Below, in pieces: positions 56,715-64,000 of a stretch of 64,000 bases of DNA (positions are counted from its first letter, which is position 1; every line of letters begins with the position of its first letter). The stretch is from Atriophallophorus winterbourni (Eukaryota > Platyhelminthes > Trematoda > Plagiorchiida > Microphallidae): positions 62,001 through 126,000 of the forward strand of contig JACCGJ010023304.1 in assembly GCA_013407085.1 (NCBI GenBank). The letters are read 5' to 3'. The position numbers and the translations under genes were made by a program. Below the pieces are notes generated by a model. The model saw only the letters and a list, made by a program, of their open reading frames with translations, searched no databases and was not told the DNA's origin.

Positions 56715-56898
56715 GAATGTCAGCTCGCCCGCTGAATTTCTTTTCGAGTGAATTCTGTCAGCATGTGGTTCAATTCCTCGAGACTTTCGAACAACCGGTT
56801 ACCAATAGTATGCTGAAAACGTTCAGTGATATCGTTAGCGCTCATTATTACCAAAGTGATCCCTGATCACTTGCGAGGAGTTTTATTTGACCCAGAAT

Positions 56899-56990
56899 GA
56901 ATAATTTTAGCCAATCAAATAACCGACCAATCAGATGTCAGAACGATATTGAGAATAATTTTAGCCAATCAAATAATCAACCAATCAGAG
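56899..56990. repeat. Two tandem copies of a roughly 45-bp unit
   Basis: AATAATTTTAGCCAATCAAATAA...ACCAATCAGA occurs twice between the two divergent MULE genes. Confidence 0.85.
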
Positions 56991-57614
56991 GTCACAACGT
57001 TTGTGACAATAACCTTATTCGGTTTAACTTTGATAATTTGCAGATCCCGGACTTACGAATGCGTAAAAGCTGGACGACACCGGCCATCTTCCCGAGGAAT
57101 TCGTCGAACGCAATCCCGTAAGATCGGATGTGGGTCAAGAATACTCATCTCAAGGTTGTCTAGTGAAATGTTTGGTGTCTCTCGAGTTTCCTTGGAGCAC
57201 AACCATCCCATTAGTTTATTAATGGCTAAATACGAACCGACTCATAGGCGCCTCTCACTGGACGAGATGTCAACGATAACCCCTTGGTTGTTGAACAATA
57301 CTCCACCGTTCAACATATGCAATTATATTCGAACGCAGATTGGGAAATACGTCACGCCGTGTGACGTAAGAAACATGCGATGGAAGCTGCTGGCGAGTCG
57401 CAAAACCACAAGTTCTTTATACGACTTTAGCTCCCAGCTCAATACCTCCGGCCGTTGTTCTATGGAAACTGATGCTGAGAGCAATCTCACTCAATCCATA
57501 TTTATGACGAATGAACAGATAACGCTTTGCCGCCGGTTTCCTCATTTCATTGCCATTGACTTATTCGTCATTGTTGTGGTAGATGGCTGCGGTAAGGGTA
57601 TTCCTGTTTGCTGA
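56949..57614 (+). pseudogene. MULE transposase N-terminal part, truncated
   Basis: The frame shows the FAR1-like region (TYECVKAGRHRPSSRGIRR, KIGCGSRILIS, VSLEHNHPISLLM) and the start of the MULE catalytic domain (RFPHFIAID, then VVVDGCGKGIPVC). Between AID and LFVIVVVDG the usual TYKTN-type stretch is missing. It stops at 57612 with the rest of the catalytic domain absent. It lies divergently, about 100 bp from the upstream start of the minus-strand MULE gene. Confidence 0.75.
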
Positions 57615-57619
57615 GCGCA

Positions 57620-58280
57620 AGCTGTCCGCAGCTGCTTTCAATCAAATGCCGTCGGGTGTTGTGCATTTACCTATTGAAAGGATTTTCAGGAGCAAACTTA
57701 TATATTGATGTGAAAAATGCAAACTTTCATTCACTTCATATAGAGCTACTTCTGAAGCATCGGACACCCTGAATCTTTAACCGTGTCTAAAAACAGTATT
57801 GACTCTTACCTCCACGAACATAATTATAAAATCCCATTAGGCAATATCCTGCGGTTGTTTTAAGCTCGTGCGCTTCTTTACTGAAATAAACCATTGTTAC
57901 CTTGTTCCACGGTTGTTTACTATCTTTTCAGGTCATCTAGAAAAATTGCTATCTATGCGATAGCTTGTTTGTTTCACATTGGGAATCAACTGTATGCCTG
58001 TCAATCATATATGTTAACGTGTTTTTAATTAAAAACGAAAAAATTTCATTTATTCATGAAACGAGGAAAACCTTCACGCAGATAACACTCAAATTTTACT
58101 CGCACGACGGTCAATTCATATTGGCCGACAGAAATAAATACGCCGCACTTAATGTCTACCCTTAACTTCTCGGGTTTCTGTAGTAAATCACTTCGAACAC
58201 ACACAAGCATCACCTGATTGGTTGATGTGCACTCTCGGGTTTCTATAGTAGGCAAATGTACAAATAACGCACGCCCAACA
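57620..58280. other. No gene recognised; probably CR1 5' flank at the right
   Basis: AT-rich sequence without clear coding signals. The last 100 bp or so before 58281 may be the 5' UTR of the CR1 that follows. Confidence 0.4.
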
Positions 58281-58436
58281 ATGGTCACGGCCGGCCCAGC
58301 TGATAGGACGAATCCCGACACGCAGAATTGTCCCGAAGTCACGTGCAAAGCATGCGAACCAGACAATAACGAATACTTCGCTTTGGAATTTAAAGCGAAG
58401 CGAAGCGAATATTGTTGAATATTCGCTTCGCTATCG

Positions 58437-59280
58437 CCATGGCGAAGGGCAAAATAAACTTCGCTAAAACTTCGTTATACTTCGCTTCGCTTAAAACGAA
58501 GTGCAAGTTCAAACTTCGCCGTAAACGAATATTAGCGAAGTCTTCGCTAAAAGCGAAGAGTGTTCATTTTTGTACTTTAATATTTTAACCCTTTGTCTAC
58601 GGGAATTGTTTTTGATGTTGACACTTGTTGACTTGTTGACAGACAAAGGCCAGACAAGTGCACTCCGATGGTGACTGAAGGTACCGACGTAAGCTAATTA
58701 GCAACCGACTGCTTGTTTACTTGCTATAAGCTAACATTTGAGGTGGTAACTAGAGTTACGGTCAGTAGACAAAGGGTTGTACTTTAATATTTTAAATGTA
58801 TTCTCGAAGGTGTGTGGCCGGATGCGAAGGGCATGGGTACTTGCCGCCTTGCCTTGCCATGGCGAAGGGCAAAAAAACTTCGCTAAAAATTCGATATACT
58901 TCGCTTCGCTTAAAACGAAGTGCAAGTTCAAACTTCGCCGTAAACGAATATTAGCGAAGTCTTCGCTAAAAGCGAAGAGTGTTCATTTTTGTACTTTAAT
59001 ATTTTAACCCTTTGTCTACGGGAATTGTTTTTGATGTTGACACTTGTTGACACTCGACTGGCTCTAAAAAGAGTCCTGCGAGGATCAGATGACAGACACC
59101 GCCAGACAAGTGCACTCCGATGGTGACTGAAGGTACCGACGTAAGCTACTGAGCAACCGACTGCTTGTTTAATTGCTATAAGCTAACATTTGAGGTGGTC
59201 ACTAGAGTTACCGTAAGTAGACAAAGGGTTGTACTTTTTTGTACTTTAATATTTTAAATGTATTCGCGTAGGTGTGTGGC
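58437..59280 (+). repeat. Tandem duplication of a 420-bp segment in the hAT 5' region
   Basis: GGCGAAGGGCAAA at 58441 recurs at 58861; the following 190 bp are almost identical, and later parts repeat with a 50-bp gap in the first copy. The first half is also present in the deleted derivative at 46.7 kb. Confidence 0.88.
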
Positions 59281-59390
59281 CGGATGCGAAGGGCGTGGGT
59301 GTTTTGATCTGCTTGGGTGTTTGCCGCTCTGCGTGGGTACTTGCCGCCTTGCCTGGGCGTTTGTTTCTTTTGCGTGCGTGGTTGGAGGAC

Positions 59391-59398
59391 TATAAATA
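59391..59398 (+). promoter_or_regulatory. TATA box of the hAT transposase gene
   Basis: TATAAATA preceded by a GC-rich stretch, 35-45 bp upstream of the probable ATG (59434). Spacing and context fit a core promoter. Confidence 0.6.
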
Positions 59399-59433
59399 GG
59401 ATGAAAATTTAATTGTCTTATCATAGTCTCATC

Positions 59434-61041
59434 ATGAGCCCCCGAAAACGCACCACAAGTCGGACAAGGACAAAGACTCGGCCTCGGCGCAGAAGTCCAA
59501 GAGGAGCCCGACCCTCAGGGTCAAGCTGCCGTTCAAAGACCCGTGGACCTCCAAGTCCTCCAGAAAGAGGTCTCTGCCGCCGTCAGATGATGTCGATGAT
59601 GACGACTTTCATCACACCACCTACCGGCACAAGCCTTCCAGATCACCGATCTGGAACTTCTTCAAGAAGGAGGCTGTGAAGAAAGGTGCGAAGGAAAGAG
59701 AAGCTCGAGCTCTTTGCCAAGTCCAGGATTGTGGCCAGTCCATTGCCCGGCCTCAGGGAACCCCCCTGAGGCATGGTCGGCCACATCATGTCAAAGCATC
59801 CGGACGTTTCTAAGCAGTTTCTGAACCAGAAGGCCAATTTGGAGACTGAAAAGATGAGATAGACTCAGTTTGACGCAACCTTCGCTATACTTCGTTTAAA
59901 CTTTGCTATACTTCGCAATAACTTGCCATATACTTTGTTATAGATCGCTTAGTACTTCCAAATACTGTGCATAAACATCGTTATACTTTGCAATAGTTTC
60001 TTGGAAATGAAGCTCTACTGTTTTTCTTTCTTTTCTTTTCCAGAAGAAGCAGCAGCAGTCTCATTCCAGCTCTGTGCGAGTCAAGATCGGGGAGTCATCC
60101 AAAACCTCTTCAAGAAGGCTCTCAGTGACCCCGATCACCCAGTACTACAAGATTGGCGGCAGCGCCAGCGCTCCCAAGAAGTACAACCCGAAGAGTCCTC
60201 TCCAGCTGAGGACAAACCTGGAGATTATGGCCTACCTTGCCGGTGCCAACCATTCGTTCAGCCATCTGGAGAATCGCCACTTTATCAGGTATTTAAAATG
60301 ACAAATTTACAATTAAAAGTTGTTACCTTCTTGCTTGATAGATAATTTCGATTTTACTTTGCTATACTTCGCTTAAACTTCGCTATACTCTGTTATATAT
60401 TGCTATTTTTTGACTAAAAATCACTATAATTTGGATATATCGCTATTACCTTCGCCATTATTCCAGGTATTCTAAGTCGCTGGACCCAAAGATCAACATC
60501 CCCAGGCAGATCATGTTCTCCAGGCATATCTGTACCCTCCTCTTCAAGAATGTCGAGGAAGCCATGGAGAAGAAGCTCGCCAAGGACGTGGTCAACCTCT
60601 TAGGAGTTGAATTCACCAGTGACATGTGGACCAGCCGCTCCAACCTGGGGTACCTGAGCTTGACCATCCACTACATTGATCCCGACTGGGTCATGCAGAG
60701 ATTCACCATTGACTGCAGGATGGTGGTGGATAGGCAAGACTCGGAGGTGGTGGGCCGCTACCTCAACTCAATGATTGGTGAAATCAAGAACCTCAAAGAC
60801 AGCACTGCGACCATCATGGTCACGGACGCCGAGGCCAACATGAAGAAAGCTGTGAAGAACGTTGACAAGATCAACAAGCACCTGCTTTGCGTCGACCACG
60901 CAATTAACAACGCCCTCAAGTATGCCATGCAGATCGAGGAGATGGGCGTCTTGGTCAAGCTGGTCAGGGCTCTGGCCACCGGGGTCAAGCGTTCTTCGGC
61001 CAGGAACGATCTCATGAGGAACAAGACAGCTGACTTGGAAG
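59434..61041 (+). pseudogene. hAT transposase exons 1-3 (BED finger and N-terminal catalytic part)
   Basis: Exon 1 (59434 to about 59860) encodes a Lys/Ser-rich lead and a BED finger (SPIWNFFKKEAV, CQVQDC, HIMSKHP), with frameshifts in the C-run after the ATG and near 59770. Exon 2 is 60044-60288 and exon 3 is 60467-61041, both with correct GT/AG borders and phase. Exon 3 has LGVEFTSDMWTSRSNLGY (first catalytic region), IMVTDAEANMKKAV and LLCVDHAINNALK. GC-rich codons set it apart from the AT-rich surroundings. Confidence 0.85.
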
Positions 61042-61212
61042 GTGAGTGAGCACAATATTCGGTTAATTCCGATAATATTCGCTATAATTCGCTATATAAT
61101 TTGCTATGTTATTCGTTATACTTCGCTATATTTACAAAGCTTCGTCATATTATTAGCGAAGCTTCGTTATTATTTGATATAACTTCGAAGTTCAGAAGTC
61201 ATTCCTTTACAG

Positions 61213-62750
61213 TTCCCTTTATCAAGATCGTTCAGTACAGCAACATCCGCTGGTTTTCAATGTGCATGACCATCACATCCATCGTCCGGAACAAGGCGGT
61301 CCTGCTGTCGCTGAGGGATGATGTCTTCAACACCCCTTCAGACTTTGCGGCCCTCATTCCAAACAAGCTGGAAGACATCCTCTGGCCCCTCGAGCAGATC
61401 AAGGAGGTCAGCAAACGTCTCCAGGCAGATAAGACGCCCACCCTGCAGCATGTTGTTCCGGACATGGCCAAGATTGCCATGATGTCCGCCTCCAGGATCA
61501 AGCTGTTCGCCGACTTCAAGGATGCCACCAAGGCATTCATCAAGAAGTTCCAGTAGGAGATCAAGATCAGAGTTCCCGAGCTGGTCAGGAACGTGGACCT
61601 CTACCAGATGGCGCACTACCTGAACCCCACTCAGAAGGCCGTGTACCTTAGGACCAGGTCTCATGGTCACCTCTTCTACGAGTGCGAGCAGAGCATCAAG
61701 TTGCTCTTGGCCAACTTGGCCCCAGCCGCCCCACCATCAATTCAGATGCCGGAACCCGCTTGCCAAGATCTTGAAGGTTTTCTCCAAGAGCACCATGACC
61801 TTGATCTTGATCCGGAATTGGCCTTTGGCAGCGTCGACCAGTCCCAGTCCCAGTCTCAACCAGCCCCAGTTCCTCCCTATGTCAAGGAGATGAATGAGTG
61901 GATGGCGTCTCCCCTGGAAAAGGAGGACATCGACGTGCTGCAGTACTTGAAGATGAAGGCCAAGAAGCTCACTATACTCGCCAAAGTCGCCCAGTAAGTT
62001 GTTTCAAAGGTAAAGGTCACTTACTTTCCGTTGGATTATATTTATTTATTTATTTTTTTATATTTATTTAATCTCGTTATTCGCCATACTTCGCTATAAT
62101 ATTCGCTAAACTTCGCCATACTTCAATATTATTCGCTGTGCTTCGATATATTATTTTCTATTCTCAGATGTAGTATTGCTATACTTTGATATAGTATTGT
62201 TATAATTCGAAATAGTAGTTTAACTTTTACACCCCCTGGAAACTAATACAAAATACTCAACCTGTCTCATTTTCTTTTAGGATGGTCTACGCCATCCCGG
62301 CTACCTCGGCCTCATCAGAGAGGGTCTTCTCGGAAGCTGGACACGTGACCAAGCTCACCCGAAGCCTTCTGAATAACGAGAGGGTCCAGGAGCTCGTCTA
62401 CATGAAAATTACGAGAGAGCGCTCCCCTGCATGAAGAGGATGAAGCTCCGCATCCAGGAGTTCACCAATGGCGAAGGTACCAGCACGCAGAGTCAGCAGC
62501 AGCTCAAAGACCAGGATGACCCTGAGGCCAACCTTGAGGTTGTCGAGTTTGTCGACACCCAGGAGCTCACGGCGGGGGCCTACTCCCCTCTGACTGGAGG
62601 CAGCCGGAAATTTCCGGCACCAGATCCAGTTCCAGAACCCCGGTCTCAGAGACTGACTCAGAGGAGGAGCATAATATTCTTTGACAGAACACGGTTTTGT
62701 ATATTTCCAATTCCAAAACTCATGAAAAAGTCTTCCCTTGTCAAATAAAA
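61213..62750 (+). pseudogene. hAT transposase exons 4-5 (C-terminal part)
   Basis: Exon 4 (61213-61993) has FIKIVQYSNIRW, the W of the catalytic core, then a TAG after IKKFQ at 61554 and continues to LAKVAQ. The donor is at 61994 and the acceptor at 62280. Exon 5 (from 62281) gives the hAT dimerisation motif IPATSASSERVFSEAG...LTRSLLNNERVQELVYMK, then a one-base frameshift and a Gln/Pro-rich tail. The stop and the frameshift make this copy non-functional. Confidence 0.85.
62744..62749 (+). terminator. Poly(A) signal of the hAT gene
   Basis: AATAAA directly after the end of the transposase reading frame. Confidence 0.6.
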
Positions 62751-63082
62751 GTTCTTTCATGGTCAAAAAATAATTTCTTTCGGAATTCGTTTTATTTAAG
62801 CGAAGAATAGCGAACTTAAACGAATATTAGCGGATTATAGCAATTTATAGCAAGGTTTTTTGTCGGAAACGGAGTTTTTGGGGAACATCGAAGTTGAGCG
62901 AAGATTATTCGCTCATATTCGTTATGGCGAAGTGCGAAGCTTCGCTTCACTTCGACATTGCGAAGTGCACTTCGGATATTCGCTTTGATACTATTCGCCG
63001 TTTCGAAGGGCAGTTAGGGCTTTTCGAAAATTCTCTTCGCACTTCGCTTCGCTTCAAAAAAGTGACATTCGTTATTGTCTGA

Positions 63083-63850
63083 TTCTGCGGGTTTCACCAA
63101 CATGTGTCATGTGATGAGAATTTGACTGATGATTGCGTGAGACTTGTAAACGATGAAAGATACCCATCCGTTTGTTATGTTTGTGCTAGCTGTAGACATT
63201 CCAAGAAAGATGTCCGCAACAACAGTAAAAACTTGACGGTTGGTAAAGAGCCTAACGAAATGGAGAGTAGACTATCACATCTGGAAAATCAGTTTGCACA
63301 AATGAGAAACTCAATTGAGCTACTGATCAAGCCAACAACGAAGGCTCCAGAACATTCAACCTCACCTTTAAACACCACTAGTACAACTAAATTTTCCGAT
63401 ATATTGCTACAAGATACCAAAAAGAACGATAGAATCAAGTCAAAACTAAAGCCCTCTTCATCAAGTGTTGTGTTCAAGAAACCAACCTAATAAAACGTTT
63501 CACTCAGCATTATCTGTGCCAATGTGCCAGAGGCAACTGAAACACTATTGTCAACTATACAGCAGCATGACTTAGCTAAATGGTCGGAACTGTGCACTAG
63601 GATGAGCATAAAAACGACCACTCCGGTTTCACTGAACCGCTTGACACGTGCTCCCAAAGCGCCGCATCAAGACAAACCGAGACTGCTCAAGTTAGTGTTG
63701 CGAAATGAAAAGGAGCTAGAAGATGTACTATTATCGGCATATTTGTTGCAAGATGGTAAAGAGAATACATCACGTATCTCTATCCGAGTCGGCGAAGTAA
63801 ATTACTTTCCTGTTGATTCCGACCGAGCCGTTCCGATATTTCTGTCTCAC
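63083..63850 (+). pseudogene. CR1 ORF1, zinc finger end, coiled coil and C-terminal domain
   Basis: A frame to 63490 includes the second half of the PHD-like finger, a heptad-like stretch (MESRLSHLENQFAQMRNSIELL) and a Ser/Thr-rich linker. Two consecutive stops (TAATAA, 63488) precede SIICANVPEATETLLS...KWSELCTRM...LNRLTRAPKAPHQDKPRLL, which corresponds to the C-terminal domain seen at 18238-17765. The stops are therefore lesions rather than the true ORF1 end. Confidence 0.75.
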
Positions 63851-64000
63851 GAACCGTCTTTGCTGTCAACATCGGTTGTCAAATTTCTGTATACGAATGC
63901 CCAATGCTTGACAAATAAATTACACGAATTGACTGAACTAACTACCACACACTCACCAGACGTGATTGCCGTAACTGAGACATGGTTCCATCCAACTTTA

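Larger units (their letters stand above)
58360..63081 (+). mobile_element. hAT DNA transposon, autonomous type with introns (4722 bp)
   Basis: TIRs CAGACAATAACGAA (58360) and TTCGTTATTGTCTG (63081). It encodes a BED finger, a hAT transposase core and the C-terminal dimerisation region over five exons. The noncoding parts, introns included, are filled with TTCGC/GCGAA words. A segment of about 420 bp (58437-58856) is tandemly repeated (58857-59280). No clean 8-bp target duplication is visible (ATGCGAAC against ATTCTGCG), possibly because of a small deletion in the CR1 host. Confidence 0.9.
58281..64000 (+). mobile_element. CR1-clade retrotransposon C, split by a hAT transposon, continuing past the window
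   Basis: ORF1 starts at 58281 (MVTAGPADRT...CPEVTCKACE), is interrupted at 58360, and resumes at 63083 (FCGFHQHVSCDENLTDDC...CYVCASC). A helical region and the ORF1 C-terminal domain follow, then the endonuclease from about 63880 (LYTNAQCLTNKLHEL, DVIAVTETWF) to the window edge. The layout parallels CR1 copy A on the other strand. About a dozen residues of the zinc finger seem missing at the hAT junction. Confidence 0.8.

Noticed and set aside
59413..59679. 88-codon Arg/Ser-rich frame at the start of the hAT gene
   Set aside because: It starts at or near the true ATG but runs out of frame. The Lys-rich and BED finger text lies in the +1 frame, so this is the product of a frameshift in the C-run.

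Overview
This window is eukaryotic and looks like a repeat-dense stretch of a flatworm genome, most likely a digenean trematode. That call is inferred from the mix of mobile elements: RTE and CR1 retroposons, CsRn1-like and Mag-like Ty3/Gypsy elements, Penelope-like elements (PLEs), and hAT, MULE and pogo-like DNA transposons, all in AT-rich sequence with introns and AATAAA signals. I see no bacterial operon, rRNA, tRNA or CRISPR array. Nearly all coding potential is in transposable elements, most of them broken by stops and frameshifts. The only probable host coding sequence is two terminal exons of an unrecognised gene on the + strand (7411-7605 and 7874-7915, poly(A) signal at 7986).

Layout. 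1-2.3 kb: nothing recognised. 2.5-7.25 kb: decayed RTE retroposon (-), split by a small LTR element. 7.4-8.0 kb: host exons. 8.2-9.3 kb: PLE-type repeat and a pogo-like remnant. 9.4-19.1 kb: one long CR1 retroposon (-), split by a nearly intact RTE (11709-15578) and by a CR1 fragment flanked by about 175-bp direct repeats. 19.5-27.2 kb: two arrays of a 241-bp tandem repeat around a PLE (-). 27.2-36 kb: Gypsy remnants, a CR1 deletion derivative and a fairly complete CsRn1-like Gypsy (-). 37-43 kb: CR1 with a nested LTR element, a MULE fragment and a third RTE (-). 43-55 kb: a mosaic of Gypsy, PLE, hAT, CR1 and dispersed-repeat fragments, plus a 322-bp GATA microsatellite. 55.6-57.6 kb: two divergent MULE genes. 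58.3-64 kb: a CR1 (+) split by a 4.7-kb hAT transposon with recognisable exons, TATA box and poly(A) signal.

Main discoveries. (1) The 241-bp repeat carries a candidate type I hammerhead ribozyme (HHR) and two hairpins whose arms show compensatory changes between copies. That is the architecture of a metazoan retrozyme. A second, minimal HHR sits at the 3' end of the adjacent PLE in sense orientation, so a possible RNA parasite and its likely helper lie side by side. (2) A family of 0.8-1.0 kb LTR retrotransposons encodes only a Gag-like protein; three copies have exact 5-bp target duplications, each inside a different older element. (3) A hAT transposon has an iterated TTCGC/GCGAA motif filling its flanks and introns, with an internally deleted derivative and a 204-bp MITE whose empty site is also in the window.

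The nested insertions give a relative order: CR1, RTE, Gypsy and PLE copies are the old layer; the small LTR elements, hAT derivatives and the 11.7-kb RTE came later. All assignments were made by eye from sequence motifs; no database search was run.
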